Shown one piece after another: positions 1-9,128 of a DNA stretch of 64,000 nt. Position 1 is the stretch's first letter. The number at the start of each line of letters is the position of its first letter. Under the pieces are notes generated by a model. The model saw only the letters and a list, made by a program, of their open reading frames with translations, was not told the origin of the DNA and did no database searches. Both the position numbers and the translations under genes were made by a program. The DNA is from Ruminococcus sp. OA3 (GTDB lineage Bacteria > Bacillota > Clostridia > Lachnospirales > Lachnospiraceae): the NCBI RefSeq assembly GCF_022440845.1, contig NZ_JAKNTO010000001.1:1116001-1180000 (forward strand). The letters run 5' to 3'.

Positions 1-218
1 GAATCCTGATGGGGGCAATCGCTGTACTGACTGCGGTCATCTGGGCAGGATATTTTCTGCTGCCGCTGGATTTTGCGTTTTATCCGGTAGTGGATCATAT
101 TCAGAATACCAATCAGGCGGTATTTATCTATGCGATTGTGCTGATTTACATGGTTTTGCCGTCACTGCTTGAGATAAAGGAGAAACTTCGATGGAATTAC
201 TTAAAGTCGAAAATCTGA
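1..218 (+). CDS. ECF transporter transmembrane (T) component, C-terminal end (partial)
   Basis: This is the 3' end of a gene that starts before the window; the frame is open from base 3 to the TGA at 216-218. About 70 residues are visible. They are mostly hydrophobic, with two probable membrane segments, and end in a basic tail (EIKEKLRWNYLKSKI). It overlaps the following ATPase gene by 28 bp and lies just ahead of an ECF ATPase and S component. I therefore infer it is the EcfT scaffold subunit, but no diagnostic coupling-helix motif is inside the window, so the call rests on context. Confidence 0.55.
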   Translation, partial: ILMGAIAVLTAVIWAGYFLLPLDFAFYPVVDHIQNTNQAVFIYAIVLIYMVLPSLLEIKEKLRWNYLKSKI

Positions 219-1975
219 ATTTTACATATCCCGGTCAGAGTGAGAAGACACTGAGAGAGATATCGCTGACTGTCAGAGAAGGAGAGTTTATCGTACTCTG
301 CGGTGAGTCCGGATGTGGAAAGACAACGCTTCTGCGACTGCTGAAACGTGAGCTTGCCCCACACGGACAAAAAGAAGGTAAGATTGTCTACAGGGGCTGT
401 GAGCAGGAACAACTCGATGAGAAAGTATCGGCCTGCGAGATCGGCTATGTGATGCAGAATCCGGAAAATCAGATCGTAATGGATAAGGTCTGGCATGAAC
501 TTGCCTTTGGACTGGAAAATATGGGGCTTCCGCAGCAGACGATCCGGCGGCGGGTTGGAGAGATGGCTTGCTTTTTCGGGATTGATGAATGGTTTCGAAA
601 AGAAACGGCGCAGCTCTCAGGAGGACAGAAACAGCTGCTGAATCTGGCTTCCATCATGGCGATGCAGCCAAAGATTCTGATATTAGATGAACCAACTTCA
701 CAGCTGGACCCGATTGCAGCTGCAGATTTTATTGCTACAGTTGGAAAGCTGAACCGGGAGCTTGGGACGACGATTCTGATGGTTGAGCACCGGCTGGAAG
801 AAGTGTTTCCCATTGCCGACAGAGTTGTGGTGATGGAAGAGGGGAGCATACTGCTGTGTGAACCTCCCCGGGCAGCAGGAAAGCGGCTGAAGGAAATCCG
901 GGAAAATCACAGGATGCTGGTGGGATTTCCAAGCGCCGTGCGCATTTACAATGCGCTTGACGTGCCGGATGCACCATGTCCTGTGACTGTGCGTGACGGA
1001 AGAGAATTTCTGAAAACTTATTTTTCAAATGAAAAACAGCGCAGAGCTTCGCATGAAAACTCTCTGGTGGAAGGAAAGACAGCAGTTATGCTGAAGGATG
1101 TCTGGTTCCGTTATAAAAGGGAGCTGCCGGATGTTCTGGAAGGAGTTGCGCTGGAGATCAAGACCGGGGAAATCGTCAGCATACTGGGCGGAAACGGTTC
1201 TGGAAAGACAACGCTGTTAAGTGTGATTTCAGATATGAATCATGCATATCGAGGAAAGATTCGTATTCTTGGAAAAAAACTAAAGGCCTACAAAGGCAAT
1301 GAATTATATAAGCATACACTTGCGATGCTGCCGCAGAATCCGCAGACTGTATTTATAAAAGAAAGTGTGCGGGAGGATTATCTGGAGATGAAGAAGGTCA
1401 TGGAATATTCTGATTCCGAGATGGAAAATCAGGTCGCAGAGGTGCAAGAGCTTTTGGGAATCTCCGCTCTGATGGATAAACATCCGTATGACTTAAGCGG
1501 CGGAGAGCAGCAAAAGGCGGCACTTGGAAAAATTTTGCTGCTGCAGCCGAAGATTCTGCTGCTTGATGAGCCGACGAAAGGAATCGATGCCTATTCAAAG
1601 CACCGCCTGGTGGAACTGATGAAAAAGCTGCAGACCGGCGGCATGACGATTTTGATGGTAACACATGACGTAGAATTCGCAGCCCAGGTGTCGAACCGCT
1701 GTGCCATGTTCTTTGACAGGGAGTTGACTTCGGTAGATCCGCCGGCGGAATTCTTCTGCGGCAACAGCTTCTACACAACGGCTGCCAACCGCATTGCGAG
1801 GCAGATGTTCGATGATGTTGTGGTATGCGGGGATATTGTCAGTCTGTGCCGTATTAATGGAAGAAAAGGAGAAAGGCATGAAGGTAAAACGGTTAACGGG
1901 GATTCTGCTGCTGATTGCCTGTGCGGCGGGAATCATCTTCTGCGGAGTCACAGCGTTTCAGGATCGGCGATATAA
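191..1975 (+). CDS. ECF transporter ATPase with two fused ABC domains
   Basis: A 594-residue protein with two complete ABC ATPase domains that should power an ECF-type uptake system at the membrane. Domain 1 has Walker A GESGCGKT (about residues 38-45), signature LSGGQKQ and Walker B ILILDEPTS. Domain 2 has Walker A GGNGSGKT (about 335), signature LSGGEQQ and Walker B ILLLDEPTKG. This single-chain arrangement resembles the YkoD-type ATPases of the YkoCDE group and replaces the EcfA1/A2 pair. The last 30 or so residues are read out of frame across the start of the next gene (98-bp overlap). That is longer than a usual operon overlap, so the natural stop may have been lost. Confidence 0.9.
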   Translation: MELLKVENLNFTYPGQSEKTLREISLTVREGEFIVLCGESGCGKTTLLRLLKRELAPHGQKEGKIVYRGCEQEQLDEKVSACEIGYVMQNPENQIVMDKVWHELAFGLENMGLPQQTIRRRVGEMACFFGIDEWFRKETAQLSGGQKQLLNLASIMAMQPKILILDEPTSQLDPIAAADFIATVGKLNRELGTTILMVEHRLEEVFPIADRVVVMEEGSILLCEPPRAAGKRLKEIRENHRMLVGFPSAVRIYNALDVPDAPCPVTVRDGREFLKTYFSNEKQRRASHENSLVEGKTAVMLKDVWFRYKRELPDVLEGVALEIKTGEIVSILGGNGSGKTTLLSVISDMNHAYRGKIRILGKKLKAYKGNELYKHTLAMLPQNPQTVFIKESVREDYLEMKKVMEYSDSEMENQVAEVQELLGISALMDKHPYDLSGGEQQKAALGKILLLQPKILLLDEPTKGIDAYSKHRLVELMKKLQTGGMTILMVTHDVEFAAQVSNRCAMFFDRELTSVDPPAEFFCGNSFYTTAANRIARQMFDDVVVCGDIVSLCRINGRKGERHEGKTVNGDSAADCLCGGNHLLRSHSVSGSAI

Positions 1976-2570
1976 TCTGATATCCATAATTATGGTGCTG
2001 TTCGCCTGCGTTCCTTTTTATTATGCCTATGAAAAAAAGGATGGAAATATCCGGCGAATGGTGGTCCTGGCAGTTATGACGGCAATCGCCGTCGTGGGAC
2101 GTTTTATCTTTGTCGTACTTCCCGGGTTCAAACCCGTAACGGCAATTGTGATCATCGCAGGCATGTACATGGGACCTGAGGCAGGATTTTTGACAGGTTC
2201 ACTGGTTGCCGTCATTTCCAATATGTTTTTCGGACAGGGGCCCTGGACGCCGTTCCAGATGCTGGCATGGGGAATGACCGGTATGGTCGCAGGACTTCCG
2301 GGAATACGAAAAGCACTGAAAAAAAAATGGGTGCTCGCCATATATGGGGTGATCACAGGATTTATGTATTCGGCAATTATGGACATCTGGACTGTCCTCT
2401 CCATGGATGGGACGTTCAACTGGCTTCGCTATGGAATGGCCCTTTTTACTGCCATTCCGGTGACGATCGAGTATATGGTTGCGAATGTTGTATTTCTGAT
2501 GCTTGGCATCGGCCCGATCGGGACTAAACTAGAACGCATTCGTATAAAACACGGTATTTTTGATGACTAG
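1878..2570 (+). CDS. ECF transporter substrate-binding (S) component
   Basis: A 230-residue integral membrane protein with about six hydrophobic segments. The motif GMYMGPEAGFLTGSLVA followed by GQGPWTPFQMLAWG is typical of ECF S components that bind vitamin-type substrates. ATG 1878 is chosen because AAAGGAG lies just upstream; a longer frame exists but reads through the ATPase gene. Together with the double ATPase and the preceding T component it makes a complete transporter. The substrate cannot be named from sequence; cobalamin precursors or thiamine-like compounds are possible. Confidence 0.8.
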   Translation: MKVKRLTGILLLIACAAGIIFCGVTAFQDRRYNLISIIMVLFACVPFYYAYEKKDGNIRRMVVLAVMTAIAVVGRFIFVVLPGFKPVTAIVIIAGMYMGPEAGFLTGSLVAVISNMFFGQGPWTPFQMLAWGMTGMVAGLPGIRKALKKKWVLAIYGVITGFMYSAIMDIWTVLSMDGTFNWLRYGMALFTAIPVTIEYMVANVVFLMLGIGPIGTKLERIRIKHGIFDD

Positions 2571-2604
2571 AAAACGGGCGGAAAAAGCGCCTCTGGAGGG
2601 AATT

Positions 2605-3534
2605 ATGAATCAGACAGAAAGCTTGGTAACAGAAATTCAAAAAGTTATTGTTGGTAAGGAGGAAGTCATCCAGAATGTACTGATGGCCATCCTGGCGAGA
2701 GGGCATATCCTGCTGGAGGATATCCCGGGAGTTGGAAAGACGACACTTGCACTTGCGTTTTCCAAAGTACTTGGAATGGACTATAAGAGAATTCAGTTTA
2801 CGCCGGATGTCATCCCATCGGATGTCGTAGGCTTTACGGTTTACGATAAGAAAACAGATTCTTTTATTTACAAGCCGGGGGCTGTTATGTGCAATCTGCT
2901 GCTTGCTGATGAAATCAATCGCACTTCCAGCAAAACGCAGGCAGCGCTGCTGGAGGTAATGGAAGAGGGAAGCGTTACGGTGGATGGTAAGACATATCCG
3001 GTGCCTCAGCCGTTTACCGTATTGTCGACACAGAATCCGTTTGGTTCTGCGGGAACCCAGATGCTGCCGCAGTCCCAGCTGGACCGTTTTATGGTGAAGC
3101 TGAGCATGGGTTATCCGGATTTCGACAGTCAGGTCAATATCCTGCGTGACCGCCAGAATGAGCAGCCGCTGGATTCTTTAAGACAGGCGGCATCGAAAGA
3201 AGATATCGTGAACATGCAGCAGGAAGTAGCACGGGTGACAGTCAAGGACAATATTCTGCGGTATATCACCACACTTGTGGAAAATACGAGAAAACATGAG
3301 CTGATTCAGCTGGGGGTCAGTCCGCGTGGAGCACTTGCGATCAATAATATGGCGAAAGCGGCGGCATATGTCTCAGGAAGAGAGTACGTGATACCCGAAG
3401 ATATCGTGCGGATTTTTACAAATGTATGTGCGCATCGTGTGATTCTGCATCCGAGAGCAAAAGTGGCGAATACGACTGCGGAAGAGATTATGGAAGAAAT
3501 TGTAAAGGAGACAAAAGCGGCGGAAGTCGCCTGA
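2605..3534 (+). CDS. MoxR-family AAA+ ATPase
   Basis: A 309-residue MoxR-type AAA+ ATPase, a chaperone-like ATPase thought to assist assembly or metal insertion of partner proteins. Walker A is EDIPGVGKTT, Walker B is LLLADEINR, and sensor-like STQNPF and arginine-finger PQSQLDRF follow. ATG 2605 has GGAGGG at 2595-2600 and gives the usual family length; an upstream in-frame ATG at 2560 would overlap the S component end. It is followed within 10 bp by a DUF58 gene and then a transglutaminase-domain gene, the standard MoxR gene neighbourhood. Confidence 0.92.
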   Translation: MNQTESLVTEIQKVIVGKEEVIQNVLMAILARGHILLEDIPGVGKTTLALAFSKVLGMDYKRIQFTPDVIPSDVVGFTVYDKKTDSFIYKPGAVMCNLLLADEINRTSSKTQAALLEVMEEGSVTVDGKTYPVPQPFTVLSTQNPFGSAGTQMLPQSQLDRFMVKLSMGYPDFDSQVNILRDRQNEQPLDSLRQAASKEDIVNMQQEVARVTVKDNILRYITTLVENTRKHELIQLGVSPRGALAINNMAKAAAYVSGREYVIPEDIVRIFTNVCAHRVILHPRAKVANTTAEEIMEEIVKETKAAEVA

Positions 3535-3544
3535 GGATAAAACG

Positions 3545-4714
3545 ATGGCAAAATCCAGGATTTGTTATGGGATCTGGTTTCTGCTTACACTCCTGCTGTA
3601 TCTTTGGTCTGATTCCTGGACGGCGCTGTTTTTGGTAGCAGCGACAGTACTGTTGGCGGTGTTTGGCAAAATCAGTGTGCTTCTGATGAAAAAAAAGGTG
3701 GAATGTACGTTTGAAATACGCAGGATGACAAGTAAGAAAAAACCGATACGCGGCGTACTGTGCATGACGAACCGGGGGTTTTTGCCGATTCCGAAAGCCG
3801 GCTGCCGGCTGCGCATTGAGAATATGATGACCGGAGAGACGCAGACGCAGTTCCTGTACTGTTCACTTCCGGCTGCCAGAACAGAGCGGGTGGACTGGGA
3901 GTTAAAGAGCAGTTACTGTGGGAATATCAGAATCACGGTGGACAGTCTTCGGTGTTTTGATGTTTTTGGCATGTTTTCTGTGAAAGAAATGCCGGAAACG
4001 AAAGGGCAGGCAATTGTACTGCCGGATATTTTCCCCACGGAAGTTGTGATTACCGAGAGCAATACTGCCAACTGGGAAAGCGTAACGTATTCCAGTGTGA
4101 AAAAGGGTGATGACCCCAGTGAAATATTTGGAATCCGTGAATATATGCCTGGGGACAGCTTAAAAAGTATACACTGGAAGCTTTCCGGGAAGCTGGATGA
4201 ACTGTATGTCAAAGAACTGAGCCTGCCGGTGGAAAATTCCATTCTGGTGGTTTATGAGACGGGGATCCTGGGTGAAAAGCCTGAGAAATCCTGTGTCCGT
4301 GATGCCATGATGGAGGCATTTCTTTCGGTATCGCAGTCGCTGATCGAAAACGGACATATCCATGCGCTGGGATGGTATGACCAGAAGAAAGAGCGGTTTA
4401 CCTGTGAGGAAGTGCCAACGGAGGATGATCTTGCAGCTATGCTTGGCGGATTACTGGCGATTCGGCCCGGTGTGAACGGATACAGCACCCTGCATTATTA
4501 TCTGCAGGATTATATTGAAAATCCGTTTGCACATATCCTTTATATTACGGCACATCAGCCGGGGGCTGAACTTGACCGGCTGATGCAGTTCTGTACAGTA
4601 AGTGTTCTGCTGTGCAGGGAAAAACTTTCTGAAAGAGAGCAGGAAGCACAGGGTACACATCTGTTGTTTTCGCCGGATAATATGGAGGAAGCGCTGTGCC
4701 AGCTGATTGTTTAG
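3545..4714 (+). CDS. DUF58 domain protein
   Basis: A 389-residue protein with one or two N-terminal membrane segments (about residues 5-45) and a DUF58 domain marked by GDDPSEIFGIREYMPGDSLK followed by IHWKLSGK. DUF58 proteins resemble von Willebrand A domains and accompany MoxR ATPases. It sits between the MoxR and transglutaminase genes with almost no spacing, so the three are probably one transcription unit acting at the cell envelope. The substrate of this complex is not evident. Confidence 0.88.
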   Translation: MAKSRICYGIWFLLTLLLYLWSDSWTALFLVAATVLLAVFGKISVLLMKKKVECTFEIRRMTSKKKPIRGVLCMTNRGFLPIPKAGCRLRIENMMTGETQTQFLYCSLPAARTERVDWELKSSYCGNIRITVDSLRCFDVFGMFSVKEMPETKGQAIVLPDIFPTEVVITESNTANWESVTYSSVKKGDDPSEIFGIREYMPGDSLKSIHWKLSGKLDELYVKELSLPVENSILVVYETGILGEKPEKSCVRDAMMEAFLSVSQSLIENGHIHALGWYDQKKERFTCEEVPTEDDLAAMLGGLLAIRPGVNGYSTLHYYLQDYIENPFAHILYITAHQPGAELDRLMQFCTVSVLLCREKLSEREQEAQGTHLLFSPDNMEEALCQLIV

Positions 4715-4727
4715 GGGAATGACTGTT

Positions 4728-7151
4728 ATGAGTGAGACAAAAAGAAAATCAAAGAAAAAGAATCAAGGATTAAATATGGAGATTGTACAGGAACTTTCCG
4801 CAAAAGGACGGTTTCTGAAGGGGCTGAATGAGGCGGGAAGCGTCTTTGTGCTCTATGCGGGGATTATGTTGTCACTTCTGTCCATGTTTGCTGTTCCGAA
4901 ACAGGTTTGGGGAGCCGCTGCCGGCGGGGTGGCGGTGATGGTTTTGCTGCTGGCAGGCGGGAAACTTAAAAAAGCTGGTTATGTGATATGCACACTGTTG
5001 TTTGCAGCATTCCTGATTGTTATTTTGCTAAAGAGAACACCGGTATACCAGGGCCTGCTGCTGGTTTGCAATGATGCGCTTGCGCAGCTTGGGCATCATC
5101 TGGGCGTGATGAAGGATGCGTTTGAGGTTACGGCACCGGAAACATTATATTTTTTATGTTACGTGATGTTTGTGGGGACAGTTTCTGTCTTTCTGGCTTT
5201 AATCTGCTATAGCGTGGCGGAGAGCAGAAATAATTATCTGTTGTTTTTGCTTCTGCTGCCCTTGCTTGTGCTGCAGATGGTGTCTGGCGTGTCTGAATCA
5301 TCCTGGCCGCTGCTTTTGCTGTTGCTTGGTATTATCCTGAGCATTGCCGCAAGCAGTGCCGGTGGGACAAATACTAAGAAAAATGCAGGTATTACAAAAA
5401 ATGCGGCCCTGGCGGAGATGCTTGGGATGCTGGCAGTAATCTTTATGGCAGTGCTGCTCATACTGCAGGCGGCGCTGCCTGTGACTTCGTATCAGACAGC
5501 CGGATTTGTCACTGCTCTTCGGGAAAAAATCCACAGTACAATAGAAAACATACGTTATGAAAAAGATAAGACGAATTCTTTTACACAGGGACAGTTCATT
5601 GGGCTGAAAGATTTAAAGCTGACAGACAAGACAGCGCTGAAGGTTGTAATGGATAAGCCGACATCCATGTATCTGAAAGGGTACGTGGGAAGTGTTTATA
5701 CCTCGGAAGGATGGGAAGAAACGGACAAACCCGTCTTTTATGAGAACAAAGAGCTGTTGGCGGGCCTGCATGAGAAAAACTTTAATGCGCTGACACAGCT
5801 GCCGGATATTTACCGACTGGAAAAGCCGGACACAGAAGATGAAAAGGTTAAGATAAAGATACAGAATGTAAATGCAGGCAGCAAATACATATATGTACCG
5901 TATGAGCTTGAAAGTGATCCCAATGAGATTGGGCAGTCCAAAGTGCTTGGAGATGAACGGATCATGGCAAAAGGATTGTTCGGAAACCGCCTGTACCAGT
6001 ATCAGACTTCATTCAATATGGTCAGACAGTATCCACAGATAGCAACTGAATACTATAATCGCAAAGATGAAAACGAATTCAGTGATTATGCACAGGCTGA
6101 GAGCTATTATAATGCGTATGTTTATCAGCAGTACACAGAGGTATCCCCGGATATGATGACACTGCTGCAGACGCATCTGAAAATGGAACCTGCCGGAGAG
6201 GGAACCCATCTGGCTTATGAGGATGCAAATGCGGCGGTGATGGGATATTTAAATAAAAAGATTACATATTCGGAGGAAATTACAGAATTTACAGGCGGTG
6301 ATTTTCTGAAAAACTTCCTGGAAGTATCAGCAAAAGGATATTCTGTACACTATGCCACTGCAGCGACGATGATGTATCGGTATTTTGGCATACCGGCACG
6401 TTACGTGGAGGGGTATCTGATTACCCCCGAACTGGTAAAGGATGCAGAAAGTTACGATGAGATCAGTGTGACCGGCAAGGAAGCCCACGCCTGGGTGGAA
6501 ATCTATCAGGATGGGATCGGCTGGGTGCCGATGGAGGTCACACCGCCCTATCTTGACAAGATGGAGCGGCCGGATTATGAAATTGCCCCATCCTCCATGT
6601 TTGGAGATGACGGGGAACAAGGCGGAGCCAGGGATGGTGAATCCGAGCAGATGGAGGATGACACCCCGGATACGCCTCCTGACGAGGAAAAACAAAAGAA
6701 GAAAGAAGCCTCCAGGATTGGATTTTGGGTGCTGATGGGAGCGCTCACCATGCTGGCGCTGTGGCTGCTGCTGTTCATCATCTATATACTGGCAAAACGT
6801 CATGCAATGTATAAAGAGCTCAAGGCGATCAAATCGGCGGATGACAGAACTGCAGTCTGCCTGCTGGGCAGATATCTCGAAAAATGGCTGTGCTATGCCG
6901 GACTATGGAACGGGAGCGGTTCCCGCTATGAAGTGTGCGGTGTGCTGACTGAGCATTATGGCGAGGCAGTTGCCCAGGAATATCGGCATATGGTTGATAT
7001 TGTCCAGAAGGGAGCGTACAGTGACCGGGATATCAGCGGTGAGGAACGACGCGAGGCAGTGGAATTTACCGGTAAAATGAGAAAAAACATCCTGAAGAAA
7101 ACGAAATTCAGAAAGAAAATACGCATGAAATTATGGGATTTTATGTACTGA
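4728..7151 (+). CDS. Membrane transglutaminase-like (TgpA-type) protein
   Basis: An 807-residue protein with an N-terminal bundle of about six to eight membrane segments (to about residue 260) and a large extracytoplasmic part. The transglutaminase core has a region around residues 530-610 including GYSVHYATAATMMYRYFGIPARYVEGY and GKEAHAWVEIY. The residue normally occupied by the catalytic Cys (family pattern G-x-C) reads as Tyr/His here (KGYSVHYAT), so catalysis is uncertain. A further membrane segment follows near residue 690, then a cytoplasmic DUF4129-like tail. ATG 4728 follows AGGGGAA at a good distance; upstream TTG and ATG codons lack this. Confidence 0.88.
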   Translation: MSETKRKSKKKNQGLNMEIVQELSAKGRFLKGLNEAGSVFVLYAGIMLSLLSMFAVPKQVWGAAAGGVAVMVLLLAGGKLKKAGYVICTLLFAAFLIVILLKRTPVYQGLLLVCNDALAQLGHHLGVMKDAFEVTAPETLYFLCYVMFVGTVSVFLALICYSVAESRNNYLLFLLLLPLLVLQMVSGVSESSWPLLLLLLGIILSIAASSAGGTNTKKNAGITKNAALAEMLGMLAVIFMAVLLILQAALPVTSYQTAGFVTALREKIHSTIENIRYEKDKTNSFTQGQFIGLKDLKLTDKTALKVVMDKPTSMYLKGYVGSVYTSEGWEETDKPVFYENKELLAGLHEKNFNALTQLPDIYRLEKPDTEDEKVKIKIQNVNAGSKYIYVPYELESDPNEIGQSKVLGDERIMAKGLFGNRLYQYQTSFNMVRQYPQIATEYYNRKDENEFSDYAQAESYYNAYVYQQYTEVSPDMMTLLQTHLKMEPAGEGTHLAYEDANAAVMGYLNKKITYSEEITEFTGGDFLKNFLEVSAKGYSVHYATAATMMYRYFGIPARYVEGYLITPELVKDAESYDEISVTGKEAHAWVEIYQDGIGWVPMEVTPPYLDKMERPDYEIAPSSMFGDDGEQGGARDGESEQMEDDTPDTPPDEEKQKKKEASRIGFWVLMGALTMLALWLLLFIIYILAKRHAMYKELKAIKSADDRTAVCLLGRYLEKWLCYAGLWNGSGSRYEVCGVLTEHYGEAVAQEYRHMVDIVQKGAYSDRDISGEERREAVEFTGKMRKNILKKTKFRKKIRMKLWDFMY

Positions 7152-7170
7152 CAGACACAGGGGGAAATAG

Positions 7171-8022
7171 GTGAAAGTAATATTCAATGAACAAAACTGG
7201 CAGCAGCTTCAAAAAATGAAGGGTACATACCGCAGAGATATGGCGGTCAAGCACAGAAGCCATGTGCTGCAGATTCCGGAATATTATCAGTTTATCGGAG
7301 ACAGGGCTTTGTGTAATAATATGAAGGTACGTTCGCTGGAGCTTCCAAAGGCATGTGCCATTATCGGTAACAGTGCTTTTGAGGGCTCACAGATTGAACG
7401 GGAGATCATCCTGCCGCCGACAGTGAAAGTCATAGGGAGAAAGGCATTTGCCCATACGTCAAATCTCAGAAAGATGTTTATACCCAAAAGTGTGAAACGT
7501 ATTGGGGAAGGTGCATTCCGTGAATGTAAAAAGCTCAGACATGTGGTATTCGAAAAAAATTCTCAGCTTCAGATATTAAGAGATGGTGTTTTTGACAGCT
7601 GTACCGGTATGATATCGATACAATTTCCGGACCACCTGCAGAGGATTGAGAGGAGAGCACTGTACCGCTGCAAACAGCTTACAGACGCAGAGCTGCCAGT
7701 GACGATGCGCTATATCGGTGAGGAAGCGTTTTATTTTACCATGATAGATCATCTTAAGCTGCCCGAAGGACTGGTGGAGATTGGGGACAGTGCATTTTTT
7801 AAATGCAATATGCTGACGGAGGTTTCGATACCTCCGGGTGTCCGGCGGATCGGCCGGTGGGTTTTTCACGGCTGCAACCGTCTGCAGACTCTTGAAATCC
7901 TGCATGACCCTGACAGCATCGGTGAATGGATTATCAACAGGAGTGCGACGATCCGTTGCCGAAGAGGCTCCTCAGTCGATCAATACTGCCAGGAATACGG
8001 TTTTAAGACAGCGTACGTATAA
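7171..8022 (+). CDS. BspA-type leucine-rich repeat protein
   Basis: A 283-residue protein made of about eight BspA-like (LRR_5) repeats with the recurrent pattern IGDxAFxxCxxLxxVxIPxxVxxIG, for example VKRIGEGAFRECKKLRHV and LVEIGDSAFFKCNMLTEV. It starts with GTG 7171 behind GGGGGAAATAG. No signal peptide or anchor is visible, so it is probably cytoplasmic, unlike many BspA surface proteins. It follows the MoxR/DUF58/transglutaminase group by 20 bp and may be cotranscribed. The binding partner is unknown. Confidence 0.85.
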   Translation: MKVIFNEQNWQQLQKMKGTYRRDMAVKHRSHVLQIPEYYQFIGDRALCNNMKVRSLELPKACAIIGNSAFEGSQIEREIILPPTVKVIGRKAFAHTSNLRKMFIPKSVKRIGEGAFRECKKLRHVVFEKNSQLQILRDGVFDSCTGMISIQFPDHLQRIERRALYRCKQLTDAELPVTMRYIGEEAFYFTMIDHLKLPEGLVEIGDSAFFKCNMLTEVSIPPGVRRIGRWVFHGCNRLQTLEILHDPDSIGEWIINRSATIRCRRGSSVDQYCQEYGFKTAYV

Positions 8023-8027
8023 AAAAA

Positions 8028-8960
8028 CTATTCATACATCGTATCCTGCAGCAGACCAACCTGGATACCGTCCAGAAAATCAGGCCTGCGGTAATCGTGC
8101 AGGATACAGCGTATGGCTTCTATTGAGGGGGTCAGGTACTTGTTTTTGTGATAGACAAGTTTAAAGGTCCGCTCCCATTCTCTTGAGGCCAGACATATCA
8201 CACGGATGTCGCCTGCAAGTATTTCCTGTTCGAACAGGCGGACAGAGATAACGGAAAGTCCCCTGTTGTATAAGATGGCATTTCTGATCGCCAGGGGACT
8301 GTTGGCTTCCCAGCCAATCGTAACCTGCAGATTATGACGGTGCAGATAATGTTCAAACAGTGCACGGGTTCCGCTTCCGGATTCACGCATTGCAAATTTC
8401 TCGTGCTCCAATTCTTCTGCCTTTATCACCTTACGGCCGGCAAACGGATGGTTGCGGTCACAGACAAGGACAAGGTAATCTTCAATCATAGGAATGGCAA
8501 CCAGGTCAGGGGACTGTACATTGCCTTCGACAATACCGATATCCAGACTGGAATCCAATAATTTTTGTTCGATTTCTGCCGTATTGCTGATGCAGGCGTA
8601 CGTGCCGACATCCCGAACTTTATCTTCGAAATCATTCAGAATCTGTGGGAGCAGGCAGGTGCCGACTGTGATGGTTGCACCAATATGAAGTATTTCTCTG
8701 GCCGGATTGTCCAGCATGCTGCTCTCAAGGATCTGAAACTGATCGATGACCTGACGGGCATAAGATAAAAGCCGTGTGCCGGAATCTGTGATATACAGTT
8801 TTCTGGACAGGCGCTCAAATAACTGTGTGTTATAATGTTCTTCCAACTCGTGGATTGTCTGGCTGACGGTGGGCTGGGTGATGAAGCACTGGCGGGCTGC
8901 CTCGCTCATACTCCTTGTTTCGGCTACTGCTATAAAAATGCGAAGATGGCGTAAAGTCAT
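8028..8960 (-). CDS. LysR-family transcriptional regulator
   Basis: A 310-residue LysR-type regulator. The N-terminal helix-turn-helix (residues 1-65) includes AETRSMSEAARQCFITQPTVSQ, and the rest is the two-lobed effector-binding domain. It resembles the CysB/CysL-like branch that covers many sulfur- or nitrogen-related regulators, but the effector cannot be assigned. Its 3' end faces the LRR gene with 5 bp between stops, and no terminator is visible there. The gene upstream and divergent is galE; a direct regulatory link is only possible. Confidence 0.92.
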   Translation of the reverse strand: MTLRHLRIFIAVAETRSMSEAARQCFITQPTVSQTIHELEEHYNTQLFERLSRKLYITDSGTRLLSYARQVIDQFQILESSMLDNPAREILHIGATITVGTCLLPQILNDFEDKVRDVGTYACISNTAEIEQKLLDSSLDIGIVEGNVQSPDLVAIPMIEDYLVLVCDRNHPFAGRKVIKAEELEHEKFAMRESGSGTRALFEHYLHRHNLQVTIGWEANSPLAIRNAILYNRGLSVISVRLFEQEILAGDIRVICLASREWERTFKLVYHKNKYLTPSIEAIRCILHDYRRPDFLDGIQVGLLQDTMYE

Positions 8961-9071
8961 AGTTGCTCCTCTCCTGCGGATGCAGATTATTCATTATAAA
9001 GGCATTGTATCAGAACAGCAGCCATGATAACAAGAGTACTGCAAAAAAAACTGTGTGTATATTTGGGACTG

Positions 9072-9080
9072 TGGTATAAT
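9072..9080 (+). promoter_or_regulatory. Extended -10 promoter for galE
   Basis: TGGTATAAT at 9072-9080 is an extended -10 element with a consensus hexamer. No good -35 hexamer is present at the matching distance, which is usual for extended -10 promoters. It lies about 50 bp ahead of the galE start. Confidence 0.6.
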
Positions 9081-9128
9081 AAGCAGGTAGTGTCACCCCA
9101 AACTTACCATTACACAAGGAGGAACGTT

